DNA of 64,000 nt from Apoda limacodes (taxonomy: Eukaryota > Arthropoda > Insecta > Lepidoptera > Limacodidae): NCBI GenBank assembly GCA_946406115.1, contig OX291544.1, positions 19,795,521 through 19,859,520 of the forward strand, given 5' to 3'. Below, piece after piece: positions 34,776 to 46,775 of the stretch. A program made the position numbers and the translations under genes. Below the pieces are notes generated by a model that did not search any database, was not told the DNA's origin, and saw only the letters and a program-made list of their open reading frames with translations. The stretch's first letter is position 1. Every line of letters starts with the position of its first letter.

Positions 34776-35623
34776 AGAGATGGAGGCGCACGCACTGGCT
34801 ATGAATGAGCTAATAGAATTTAGTAAATAAAATGCAGAACGTTTTGAGTCATTACAACTCAATCACAGTATGTGTGATTGTAAATGCCTCAGCGAGTCAC
34901 ATCCGGATTGTGCAGCTTTGTTACTACCTTCACCAACACCTCAGTCATCAATGTATGTCAGTTCGGAATCCGAGTAACAATCATATGCTCACAACAGCTA
35001 ACTGAACTAGCGTTTCACAAAAATGCAATGTTGATGACAATTTAGTAATGTTTTTGCGATGAAATGGGAAAAGGTTTTGGACACTTTCTCAGCTCAAGTG
35101 TAGGATAATAATAAAGTAAATATTTGTACGCCAAATGCCAATTATGTTAATATAATGAGAAGTTTAATAAAGTCTGACAAAATCACACTATCCTCTACAT
35201 AAGTAATATTTATCGGTAACAGGGGTAATGTAAATAAAAGTGAAATAAGACAATATTATAATAGAATAAGCGCACTTAAAGTAAAAAAAAACTGTAATGT
35301 TTACATTTCCCTATTGTAAGGGATTGCCACAGGAGGAAAACAACCTTAGATATGAGTTAAATTTAGCTTTGCATTCTATGTCTAGCAATAACAATAACTT
35401 TCATGTGATAGATACTAACAGTATTTTGAGACATAATTATATCAGGAAAAGACATAAATATTATCTCATACACCATTGTAATAGAGTGTCAGCCTTGTCG
35501 CTATATATATATAACGGATACAGATACATTTATAATACTTATTTTTGTAAAAACATACATATTATGTATACCTATAAATACACCGTGATTCAAAACAAAC
35601 ACAAATGTTTTTTATCACATTAA
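34776..35623 (+). pseudogene. Downstream part of the split ORF: esterase-like remnant
   Basis: After the LTR element the frame continues EMEAHALAMNELIEFSK, then a Cys/Ser-rich piece, then several broken frames. About 35140-35290 reads IMRSLIKSDK and VIFIGNRGNVNKSEIRQYYN, followed by an open frame 35297-35623 with PYCKGLPQEENNLRYELN and VIDTNSILRHNYIRKRHKYY. The pattern 'hydrophobic-IGN..., PY..., LN..L, V(I)DTN..L...Y' resembles SGNH/GDSL esterase blocks, as found in ORF1 proteins of CR1-like LINEs. The block with the catalytic Asp-x-x-His is degraded. Frameshifts and stops make it non-functional. Confidence 0.45.
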
Positions 35624-35649
35624 GGCGCATATAGCAGCTAACTAGCGCC

Positions 35650-37995
35650 GCCATTAGATATCCTCAATTTCCTCTTCGTAGAATACGAATTTCTAAAATC
35701 CAAATGTCACAAATATAAAGCTGGTCATAAGCTATTTTTAGAAAGTTTAATGTAGTTTCTACATAATATCTGTGAGTTGCAGTTAGCATTTCTGCTAAAA
35801 AGGCCACTTTTAGCTTTTTGTTTTCTGATAATGTTTTCAGTTTTTTTGGAATAATGTAAATATGCTCACAAATTATTCTAAGTAGAAAAAATTTGATATC
35901 AATACTGCTTAGGTATTTCGCATTAGACAAATTATCTAAGATTTCATTAATAAAAGGCAAATTATACGCATCTTTATTAGAAATTGAATTTAATTTCCTA
36001 CTATCCAAACAAAATCTCCATTCGCCATTTTTTTAGGCGTAACTAAGACTGGAGATAACCATGGGCTCTCGCATGGTTCAATAATGCCTCAATTTATAAT
36101 TTTATCTTCTTCTTCACTAAGTACCCGTTGTCTTTCCGGAGACAGCCTATAATTACGTTGTTTAATCGGTGGGTGGTCACCAGTATCAATTCTATGTGTA
36201 AATAGATTAGTTTCAACAATAAAGCCTGTTTCCTCAAATGAAATAGCTTTAAAATTACTAATAACTCTGTCCGCCGTCTCTTATTGAAAAGGGGAAAGGT
36301 TATTATAAAACTAAATCTTGTTTTCAACTTAAGAAAGTTCAGACATAATTAACCTCATTATTAACTTGAAAAAGATAAGTTGACAAATTAAAGGATTTCC
36401 AAAAATCTATCCCTAAAATTATAGAAGGAAAAAAATCTGGGAAAACAAATGTTTTAATTATCTTACTTTCTTTATTAAATTTCATTGGCAATAGAAAATT
36501 ACCAATAGCTTGGTGTATTGCTTTGGCAACAGTCGAAACTTTTCTATTTTCATCCATAGAAAGCGTAAAACCTTGCTTTTGTATGGCTAGATGTGAATTA
36601 TTGCCTAAAACGCTGATGCAAGAACCTGTGTCTGAAAGACCTATACATTCTGTATCTTTTATTTTTGTTTTTAAAAAGGACGAAAATTATCGTTTTCGTT
36701 TTTAAACAGGATCGAAGTATTACGATAGGAATTGAAAAAAATGTTGACTTTGTTAAGCCATGACGGTGTAGATCTTATCTACAACGATTATAATTTGTAG
36801 TATTTTTATAGTAATCATTATTAGTAGATTGATTACAATTAGGAAAATCTATCGCTCTTACATTTTCAAGACCACACTTATAAAAGACAATGTTGTTGGA
36901 TGTGCATTTACTAAGTTCGTGTCTATGAACACGGCATCGAACACAAAATGGCGGATGATTTTCATGAACCGCCGCAATTTCCCTTGGCGATTCGTTATGC
37001 ACCGGATTGAAATTTTGGTTCCTATGAGCCGTTGGTATACGTAGGGGATCTAGGTTCCAACCTGTTCGTAATTTTTGAACGATTTAAAATGATCAAGGGG
37101 TTTCGCTCGAAACTCCTTATGCCTTCAATTTTTATAATTATTACCTTTGTAATACGCAAAGAGCATTTTTAAAGAACTAATAGGTTTATTATAGTCAAAA
37201 TCTGAAAAAATCAATTCACCGTTTTCTTGCTCTTTGAAATTCCTATTTTATTCAAGAAATTGGTCGTATTTCTTGCAAATGATAATTAAATTATCAATAG
37301 ACACTATATTTGCTTGTATTACAAAAAAGGAATAACATGGTCTAATGTTTCGAAGCAATATTTCTAACTGATCACTTTCAGAAAGCGATTTCTTTAGCCT
37401 ATTGAACATTTCAGCCATTAATGCTACATAAATAACGATATTTTCGTTCTCTCTTTGAGTACGTTTGTAAGTATAGTTCAATTGTTAAAATCGTAGTCGA
37501 AGCTACCGAAATCTTCAACTAATCTACTACAAAGTTCGTCCCAACTGTTTAATGTCGTTTTAAAAAATCTGAACCAGTGTAAAGCGTCGTCAGAAAAAAG
37601 TTCAAACGCTCTAGTTAACAGTAACTCTTTTTTAATATTCCTAGAAAGCCTAGATTTTTCTAGTTTTTGTTAAAGCGACCTAGGGCATGATTTTCCATTA
37701 TAATTGAATCTTTTTAGCTCAAGTGCGGAGCTTCTATCACAAGAAATTGTGATAAATTTTTTTTAACGCCTGCATCTTCTAAATATTCCCTGGATATCTC
37801 TAACTTAATAAAATCCTCATTCAATTTTTGGGATACCTGATTAATTTCAGGTAAACTACCGACTTCAGACCTACTGTCATCAGGTAAATCAGAAATTTGA
37901 GACTGTATTCTATGCTGCAACTCTCCAGGTCAAAAATTTGAACCACTTCTTAATCTAGCAAGTACCGTCTCTAGAACCATCAAGATTCCAGAACC
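35650..37995 (-). pseudogene. Decayed Ty3/gypsy gag-pol remnant (gag, zinc knuckle, protease, start of RT)
   Basis: Reading on the minus strand from right to left, broken frames follow gypsy order. Gag-like helices span 37920-37248. A nucleocapsid zinc knuckle at 37002-36775 shows CVRCRVHRHELSKC (C-x2-C-x4-H-x4-C) and a second, damaged knuckle. A retropepsin-like segment at 36560-36339 ends ILGIDFWKSF. The pre-RT linker at 36327-36094 has HRIDTGDHPPIKQRNYRLSP in broken frames. The first RT motif at 36008-35890 has LDSRKLNSISNKDAYNLPFI and SSIDIK. RT then breaks off and RNase H, integrase and LTRs are absent. The domain order and RT start motif place it in Ty3/gypsy. It is old and cannot be expressed as a polyprotein. 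Confidence 0.75.
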
Positions 37996-38897
37996 GCCAG
38001 TTAATAATAACACAATTAAAAAATATGGAAACTTTGCCACTAATTACTTGTGTACTAATTACAGTCTGCCTGTAAAAACAATATTAATATACTTATTTCC
38101 AAGATGTTGTACGTGTAAACCCACTTATGTCAAGTACTGTATTAGACATAATCGACGGAGATAATCTTGGAAACAACAAAAATAAAATAATTATTTGTAG
38201 GGACTTTTTATTTATTAGTTTTTTATTAATTATAACGTAATAAAAGAACCTCTAACTAAAGACAAACATTAATTGACACAGTTTTTTGCTGTCTCCTTTT
38301 GCAAACGTTTTTCTCCGTAGTATTTTTAACTGGTGGACCTATATTAATATTGAAAACAATTGATATTAGTAATTCGTTACTAATCCAACGATAACTATAC
38401 TTTGTAGTAAATATATATGGTTTTTTAAAATTAAAATCTTTTATTTGTATAAACTAGAGAGAAAAAAAATTAATTGCCAAACGTGTCTGAAAATTTCACA
38501 TGGGAGTTATAAGCTTTTTGAATTTTGAAAAATTACGAAATTCACATCAAAAATTATGTGTTTTTTAAAAAAACCTTTTGCGTGTTGTTATAATAAATTA
38601 TATTCTTAACCCGATAGGCGCCATTTTTTCAAGACTTTTTCCTCAGGGCAAAATAAATGAAAAGATTCTGATGAGTCCGTTAGTAAAATTTATTACGCTT
38701 TTCAATACTACCACTTCTTTACAATGTAATATGATTTTCTGAATATCCGAAAGCATATTTAATTTTTCGGTAATTTTCCTAAATTACCGAACTTTTGTAT
38801 TTTGTCGACGACTGTACCGCAAATGTCAATCCGGCGAAATTTACGATCCCGTCGTATAGAAGAAAATATCCTCACGATAATAAAATGTAAATCGGTA
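37996..38897. other. No gene seen
   Basis: AT-rich spacer between the gypsy remnant and the Tc1-like element. Confidence 0.35.
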
Positions 38898-40683
38898 CAG
38901 TCACGAGCTTTAATTTGGGACCCTTTTCCATTAAATGTTGTTAGAACATTCATAATGCAATAAGGTCGAAACTTCAGTTCAATAGTGTTAAAATGTCAAG
39001 TTAAGACATTTAAATATTTTATCGAATCTGAAATGATAACCTCTTTCCAAAAAGCTATCACCACGGTTTTCTAATTATGAACATGTGTTTTCAGTCAAAA
39101 AAATTATTTTGATCTTTTTAAAAATTTCACAAACTATAATTCACGGATATAAGGAGTGGGCATTCCCGAGATATCACGACAAACAAATGTGACAAGAAAC
39201 ACAGTTCGCCGTTAGGTTCGACGTTACGGGAACGAGGGAAATCTTATTGACTTACGGCGAAACAACCATCGGCCGCATGTTATAACTCAAGAGCAGAGCC
39301 GCCTGATGCAAAGGCAATACTTGATGGACGCATTTACGCCGACGAGTCATTTTGCGGAAACGTTTGATGTGCACCCTTCGACAGTTGGAAGGCATCTACA
39401 CGTTATGGGACTGCATCACAGATGGCCTGCAAAAAAAATTGCTTTGACGGCCAACCATAAAGCTGCTCAACTTATTTTCGCACATCAGTTAGAAGGCATC
39501 TATCTATAATCTATGGGACTGCATCACAGGTGGCCTGCAAAAAAAATTGCTTTGACGGCCAACCATAAAGCGGCACGACTTATTTTCGCACATCAATATC
39601 TAAATTTTGATTGGACGATTACGGCTTTCATCGATGAAAAGACTTTTCAATCTTCCCAAACGGGCAGACTACATATGTGGCGGATTACCAACACGCGATA
39701 CGCGGAAGACCACGTTATAGCTAACAATGTGTCTGGTCACATTACAGCTAACATGTCTGGCTGAATTAGTTCAGGAGGCACTGGAAAACTTGTAAATTTA
39801 CCACCCAGAGCCACTGCTCAGGATTATGTTGATTTAGTGGACGAGAGTGTGCTCCCGAAATTGCGATTATAATATGCACAAGAAGTTGCTAGAATAAATT
39901 ATGTTCAAGATAACGCAACCATTCATACAGCAGGAATCGTTATAAATTGTTTCAACACTAACAGCGTGAATTTAAATGTTATTCCGTGGCCTGCAAAGTT
40001 TGCCACTTTAAACCCAATGGAAAATTTATGGGGCTTAATGGTCCAAAAATGGTCAAATCGAAACGAAAGAACTAGAGAGGCACTTACAGATCACCGCCAT
40101 ACAGTCTGGGAAAGTTTTAGGGGTACTGACATATGTCTGAAATTGATTGGATCCATGCGTGACCGGCTCCAGGCCATTATTGACAACCAAGGTGGATATA
40201 CGCGGTTTTAAATATTTCTGCACCGCTAATAACACTTTCTATATAGTTATTTTATGTCATAATAAAAATGAAAAATAAAAAAGTTTATTTTGCTCAACAT
40301 TTTATTAATAAATAAAGTGGCTGGTATCGCCTAATTATAAGGTTAGGTAAGCTTTAATATATTTTAATAAAGGCAATAATTTTAGATTTTTATTTTATTT
40401 TATTTCCATATCACGACCAATAAAATTTATACTGCCAGATAGAAGACGGGCAAAAACCACATTTGATAAGAGACAATTACTTGGAAAAAATCGAAAATCA
40501 TCATTTAGCCTTTGCTTCGCCCGGTTGACGTAATTAAGTGGTTGCCCCTAGAAACATACACGTCAGTTGTCGATGGTAAACATTATGACGTATGACACTG
40601 CGTTAGAATATTAGCACTAAATAACGCCAGTTTGCTACACCATATTCTACCTTAGATGGGTCCCAAATTAAAACTCGTGACTG
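38898..40683 (+). mobile_element. Tc1/mariner-type transposon, 1786 bp, TA target duplication
   Basis: The ends CAGTCACGAGCTTTAATTTG (left) and CAGTCACGAGTTTTAATTTG (right, reverse complement) match at 25 of 26 bases including the following GGACCC. TA stands on both sides (38896-38897 and 40684-40685). The inside carries a broken transposase on the plus strand. Length, short TIRs and TA duplication are typical of Tc1/mariner. The near-perfect TIRs suggest a fairly young insertion, or one that can still be mobilised by a related transposase. Confidence 0.88.
39170..40211 (+). pseudogene. Tc1/mariner transposase pseudogene, DD36E spacing, with internal duplication
   Basis: The helix-turn-helix part reads QRQYLMDAFTPTSHFAETFD and VHPSTVGRHLH (39306-39410). 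The catalytic core follows: first D in FIDEKTF (near 39630), second D in YVQDNATIH (39905-39930), E in NPMENLWG (about 40020). Between the second D and E I count 36 residues, the spacing of the DD36E group rather than DD34E of classical Tc1. A 104-108-bp segment (39384-39487) is repeated in tandem at 39488-39595, duplicating the GLHHRWPAKKIALTANHKAA linker and causing a frame break. Further stops at about 39764 and 39870 confirm it is inactive. Confidence 0.8.
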
Positions 40684-41591
40684 TACCTGAAGATACGGGT
40701 TTGAACCCCTAAACCCGAACCATAAAATATAGGTATTGGTAATTTATTTCCTGAACTCCATTAATCCTTCACCATCAATAATATCTTGCTTCAGGAAATT
40801 AACATTATTTTTCTATTTTTTTGGTACGCTTCACACGTACTCTCTCATATTTTTCAGCTTCAAACTCCTTTTTAATCTTTACATTTTTTTATCTTCTCCG
40901 TTATTTAAAATCAAATTTTAAAGTCAAACGGTATAGAAATCACAATAAAATTTTGCAATTAATCACGCAGAAGGAAAACTAAAGTTATTTACAGACTAAA
41001 CCAACTTGCTACAATCTCTTTCATGAACCTGTTTCATTTTTCGTTTCTAAGATGGATATTTTTAACTTTAAAGGTCTGAGCGTGGTCCTATTTTCTTTGA
41101 CGGGTAGTCGTTGTACCGTCGAGTAGCCGCATTTTTAGCTCAATATCGACCTCACTTTCTCAGGCAGATTTTGACGGAGCATTTTTGGATTATAATCTGC
41201 TTAGAGCAACTTGCTACAGTGGATTCGAGGTGGTTACTAAGCTCTTTGACCGCCTAACATTAAGGAAAACACAGACACTAGTGGCGTACTAGATGCAGCT
41301 TCAACTTATTTTGAGGAGGGGTGGTGGTGGGGGGATGTTAGAGATACGCAGTGTGGAAGGGCGCTTTAACAACTGAAGCAGTAGGTTGTGACAAAGGACT
41401 TGGCAAGCAATACAGCTTTACTTCTTATACGAAAAAAATAATCGGTGAAATATTAAGCCATCAATACAATAATCTTAAAGTAATATTAAATTTTTTAATT
41501 CAATAAACTGAAAGCTACTACGGGTTTGAAATTAAAATGGCGTTCTGGCAACAAGAAACGGCAAAAAACTATTCAGCATTCGTTCTTTTAA
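40684..41591. other. No gene seen
   Basis: AT-rich spacer. A GC-richer patch at 41290-41420 contains 'ggggggatgttagag', which resembles a polypurine tract/LTR junction, but no second LTR is found. Confidence 0.3.
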
Positions 41592-41659
41592 CACTAAAAG
41601 CACCAAAATTTGCGACCCCCTTGAATCGCCACCATGCCAAATCTGTCCCATTGTATTTG

Positions 41660-41682
41660 ATAATAATAATAATAATAATACC
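41660..41682. repeat. (AAT)n tail of the LINE
   Basis: Seven or so AAT units on the plus strand, i.e. a (TTA)n or ATT tail at the LINE 3' end, directly at the junction with the piggyBac-like left end. Confidence 0.75.
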
Positions 41683-41993
41683 AAAATTATTTATTGCACT
41701 AATTTTGTACATAGGCGAACTTAATGCCTTCAGACATTTTCTACCAGTAAACCATTGGTAATGTAGATATAAATAAGGGGTTGTGCTGTGTTTGTTGTAA
41801 TAGATCGTAGTAGCTTTAATAATGATGATAGATTAAGTGATAAAAGATAGTATATAAGAATAATATCATAAAGTATAATATGTAAATAAGAAGGTGGATA
41901 AATTATATATAATTTTATACATGAACATACATATATGTATATATAATGCATATATATTTAGGCATAGTTCACTATAAAGCGCTAATACCTGAC

Positions 41994-43745
41994 CTATGTA
42001 TTTTGGATGTTGATATTGTACCGATGCAGTAAAGCTTTAAAGCTCTCTAGTGACTTTGCATTACGAATATGTACTGGTAAATTATTCCACAAACGAACTG
42101 TTGTGACCGTGAACGAATCCGAATAAAATGTCGTACTATGCGTAGGGGTACGGAGAAAATTGGAACGGCAAAACCGTATCTGTCGCTCTTGGGAACCCAA
42201 GAACTCAAATCGTTCTATTAAATAAGGAGGGGATAAAGGGTTATTAAGAATGCCATAAATACATGTTAGAAGAGGAGTATTTTGGCGGATATTGGGAAAC
42301 ATGATCATACTTACGCAAGCCAAAAATATAACGGATGCATAAGTTGAGAAGGCGGTCGAGTTTGTTAAATAGTTCTTCAGTTATGTCGGGATAGCATAAA
42401 TCTGCATAGTCAATTATGGGAAGCAACAAGGAGTTAACTAGCGTAACCTTAGCTGATTGAGGTGAAAAGTGTTTCATTCTTTTTAGGGAATGCATCGTCG
42501 AAAAGAGTTTTTGACTTACCTCGGTGACATGATGTGACCAAGAAAGATCATTTGCCATTATAAGGCCAAGATTTTTTACCTGCTGGCAATAATTTAGTTG
42601 CACCTCGTTGAAACTTCAAGGTCGTACATTTCTTTGGTCATTTTTTTTAAGGAGTGCTTTATTACCTACCATTATGACTTGCGTTTTAGCAGGGTTAAGA
42701 GAAAGGCCATATTGTTCAGTCCACTTTATTATAGATTCAAGATCTTTATTATCATATTTATACACTCTATAACTTCGTCTACCCTAAAAGATCTGTAGAG
42801 CTGAAGATCATCAGCATAAAGATGGTAATGGCTGAAATTGATTACTTAAACAGAAGTTTTTATAAACACTGAGAAAAATAAAGGAGATAGCACGCCGCCT
42901 TGAAGTACGCCAGAATCAACATTGCACCAATCAGAGTAAAACACGTCTATTCGTACACGTTGTTGACGCCCCTAAAGATACGATTGGAACCATTGTGCCA
43001 CTGATTGTGATATATTTAGGGAGCGAATGATAGACATGAGAATATCATGGTTGACGCAATTGAATGCATTACTGACATCTAAAAGAAAAAGTAGTGTCAG
43101 TTTTCGGTCGTCCGTAGCTCGTCGAATGTCATCAGTGATATTAATTAGGGTCGTGGACGTACTATGTGCTGGACGAAATCCAGACTGGAATCTATTTAAA
43201 AGATTGTTGCGATTTATGAAAATTGAGAACTGGTGATGTACTACTCGTTCTAAAACTTTGGACAAAAGGGGCAAAATTGATATAGGTCTATAATGTGCGT
43301 AGTCAGTAGGGTCAGTTTTTTTAGGGATGGGTATTATGTATGCCATTTTCCATGAAGTTGGAAAGCAACCAGTGTACAAAGAAAAGTTAATAATATGGGT
43401 AATTTGAGGCAAAATATTAAGTCCCGACCTAAGCCGTCATTACCCACTGCTTTAGTTTTTAGAGAAAGGATTATCTTTTTTATATTACAATCAGAGACAG
43501 GTTCAAATGTAAAGGAGGTATTATTTGGAAGCGGAATTAAAGAAATTTGGTTGATAGTAGATTCCCTGGTTTTTGGGTCGACAACATGTGTAGGTGATGA
43601 GAAGTGTTGGTTAAGCATATTTATGTCTATGTTATTGTTGAAGGTCACTCCTATACTTCTCAAGACCTAAAGATTGTAGAAATTTCCACAAATCGGGAGA
43701 AGAACAGTTTTCAATATTAGAATGTATAAAACGGCGCTTTGCGTT
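41994..43745 (-). pseudogene. LINE ORF2 reverse transcriptase and C-terminal domain, frameshifted
   Basis: RT blocks in order on the minus strand: KRRFIHSN linker and VGNDGL (43700-43440), YRPISILPLLSKVLERVVHH (43300-43230), QSGFRPAHSTSTTL, motif A LLDVSNAFNCVNH (near 43070), LQGGVLSPLFF (about 42900) and the catalytic YADD at 42818-42807. C-terminal frames (42603-42244 and 42323-41994) contain LGLIMANDLSWSHHV and KRMKHFSPQSAKVTLVNSLL, typical of the region after RT in Jockey/CR1 elements. At least three frame breaks separate these parts. Motif B carries LQGGVLSP where LQGSVLGP-type sequences are usual. Confidence 0.78.
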
Positions 43746-43760
43746 CCTTACCATCTAGTG

Positions 43761-45855
43761 CAGTCATTGAAACGTTATTGGTCCGATTTTTTTACTGTGA
43801 ACCGATTTGCATGAAATTTTGGAATAAGGCTCATCTTACTCTTAACTTCAAAAGTGAAAATGATCTAAACTCCGCACTCACCGTGCAGATGGTTGCCACC
43901 CTTTATCGGTGGTGTAAATTTTTTTTTCAAAATAATCGGATACCGATAGAAGGGAAAAAAATGTTCTATAAAGTTTTTCAGAAAACCCAATATTTTGCAA
44001 GTTATTGGCAATTGAAAATTCGGATTTTTTTCACGTTTTTCATCGGTTTTTTGCAAATATCTCCAAAAATATGAATTTTAACGAAAATCTTATAATAAAC
44101 AAAATTGTTGCAGGTAAAAAACTGAACAGTCGGTTTATATAGTGTTCTAAGTGCAATATTAAGCTAGATATTAAAGATCAAAGCCGTTTTTTATTTTGTC
44201 TGAAATTTCATCGATGTATTCAATGCCATCTAATCTACATTTAATGCATTCTAATGAAATAGGGTTTTGTAGTGCTTGAAATAAGCTTTAAAATAAACAC
44301 TGTTAAAATGAGTGAGCTGTAATGCAAACAATAGGAACATCTAATGGTTTTTTTTTTTTCATAGGTTCCATTTCCACCAAAATTAAAATTAATCTTATTC
44401 CGTCTAGAAATTACTTTAATATAAAGAGTTTGATAGATTCTAGCAGTTTGGCTGCTTTAGGACACATATTTTTAAAAAAAATCACGACTTTAACTCTTTC
44501 AGTCACGCTTTTTTTCTAAAAGAGATAAAATAATTATTTTTAACAGAACTTGAATCAAAACTGAAATTGAAAAAGAAATTGAAATTGATTTTTTTTTTCT
44601 TATTTTTTCTGAAAATACAATTTATATCGAAAAAAATATAAATTATGCTGAAGCTGAACGGCATACACTATAAAATTTTTTAATTCCAAATAAAAAAACG
44701 CAAAAAAATATTTTTAACCAAAAAAACTCAATAAATAAGGTGGTTAGTTACGCTAAGACGAGAAAAAAAAATTTCGAAAACCACATTCTTTTCATAATAT
44801 CTCAAAGATGATAAAAGATGTAGGTCTTTTTCTGACAAAAATTGGTTTTTTTGTTTTTTTTTGACAGTCTCTCTCGAGCCCTTTGACCCTTCACCGTTTT
44901 TTAATAAAAGGTTTTTACTATATATGAAAAAAGTTGTAGCTCTTTTAATTACCATTATAATGGTTTTTTATAAGTTGTGATAGCATCAAAATTAAAGGAG
45001 TTATGGTCCAAAAACTAATCGAATTTTTTTCTATTTAGTTAACTGAAAATTTCGGAGTGTGAATATTTGGAGCAAAGTGAAAGTACACAGTAATAAGACC
45101 CAAAACTATTGCCTTATGTATATATATATATTTATTATGAACATATATTTTGGAAACGTAGGCATGAATACATACCAACGTTCATATATGTATATAATTA
45201 CATAAATATTTATTACTAATTAGTTCTGGCCTACATAAATAATATTTTAAGCAGTGGATCTCGTTTATTATATATTGACTGTTTTAATTTAGGGGTAGTT
45301 TTAAGGGTTGAAAAGCTTGAGAATATGATAATTATTTTCGAGAATGTGGGATAACATTAAGTCCTTTTCATTTCATCAAAAGAAATTTTTTAAACAATTT
45401 TTTATCAAGGGCTGAGTTTTAAGGGTCGAAAGGGGCGAAAGGGCGTTAAGAATTCGATTTTTAAGATAGCGAACATAAAATATTATTTACTCTATACTTA
45501 AATCTTTTTATGTCATACCAAAGTAATTTTTTGTGATTTTTTCAATTTAAAGGTTGTTTGCAAGGGTTGTAAGGTTTTCAAGGGGTTGAAAATGATTTTA
45601 TTATGAGGTTAGTGTGTCAGAAAACACTTAACAATTTCACCCCTTAATATTAAACACGTTTTCCAGCGATAAAATGGCTCAATGTCAATTTTTCCATTAA
45701 GGGGTTGTTTACACCCCTTAAAATAATAGGCGGAGCTCAGATCATTTTCACTTTTGAAGTTATGGGTAAGATGAGCCTAATTCCAAAATTTCATGCAAAT
45801 CGGTTCTCAGTAAAAAAAATCGGAGGTAATACCCTATTTTTCGCTTCAATGACTG
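43761..45855. mobile_element. Foldback-type DNA element inserted in LINE ORF2
   Basis: The ends are CAGTCATTGAA (43761) and TTCAATGACTG (ending 45855). The inverted similarity extends about 110 bp inward, e.g. 'atgatctNaNctcc' near 43860 versus 'ggagctcagatcat' near 45735. LINE coding sequence stops on one side (RNHCN, minus strand above 45855) and resumes on the other (VRNAKRRFIHSN, below 43761), so the insertion limits are well placed. The 2.1-kb interior has no transposase. A clear target duplication is not visible. Confidence 0.65.
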
Positions 45856-46183
45856 TTGCAATGATTTCTAGCTGCTTTAAATTCTTGCCAATTCTATAGA
45901 GTAGGAATTTATTTATGCTTATGTTTGATCTCTACGAGCCATAATAGCTCGTATTTCATTTGTAAGCCATGGGGCAGGGGAAGTTATCATGAGTACTGGC
46001 TTTATTGGCGCGTGATTGTCATATAGTTCTGTGATATACCGATTGAATAATTCTAATTTGCTCTCAACAGAATCCAAAGACTCGATTTGTTTCCAGTCGA
46101 TACAACTAGCATCAGAGACTAATTTGGTTTGATCAATAGAGCTAATAGGCCAGTCAAATAAGATACATTTTTGGGCTAAAAAA
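45856..46183 (-). pseudogene. LINE ORF2 linker segment between endonuclease and RT
   Basis: The minus strand reads FDWPISSIDQTKLVSDASCI, later PVLMITSPAPWLTNEIRAIM and AARNHCN, the usual linker with an 'APWxTxEI..' motif between EN and RT in Jockey/CR1 ORF2. It is bounded on both sides by inserted elements. Confidence 0.7.
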
Positions 46184-46775
46184 AACATTAATTGGTAGAG
46201 ATTTGAATTTTAGTGTATTTGTTCATTAAGACCTTTCGTTGAACATACTAAAAATCCCCATCGATAGCTGTTGCGCTCGCGCCGCCATCTTGGAAAAAAG
46301 TACCCTTTTTTAGTTTTTTGCTTATATCTCGGCAATTTTTGCTGATACGAAGAAAATGTGTAGATAAACACTATAGATTATTAAATATCCTATAAAAAAG
46401 CTCATACATATTGCTATTGTATCTCTTGTATTTTAGCTGTAATCCGGCGTTAAAGAGAAAAATTATTTATTTTCTTGCTGCCGATATACTGTTTGTTTTA
46501 TGTTTGGTTCAAATATATTTTTTAGATTTTTTCCGCGAAACTACCAAGAGAGAAGAAGTCTTTAGCTAGAGACGAGAGGGTGAGAAAAGGAGAAAAAAGG
46601 AGGGGAGGAAAGAGGCAAATGCATTATGTGACATGATGTGTATGGCTGGGTCGGAATGTATTTTGGGGCTACTTGGTGAATATAGGTACCACGAAATAGC
46701 CGCGACTGCCTATCAATGCCGTAAAGCCATGACCAGCCATCAGCTGATCATCGTCTCTTAGGTGTGCCTCACTCA

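Noticed and set aside
42598..43670. Plus-strand ORFs across the LINE RT
   Set aside because: They are antisense shadows of the RT frame on the minus strand.
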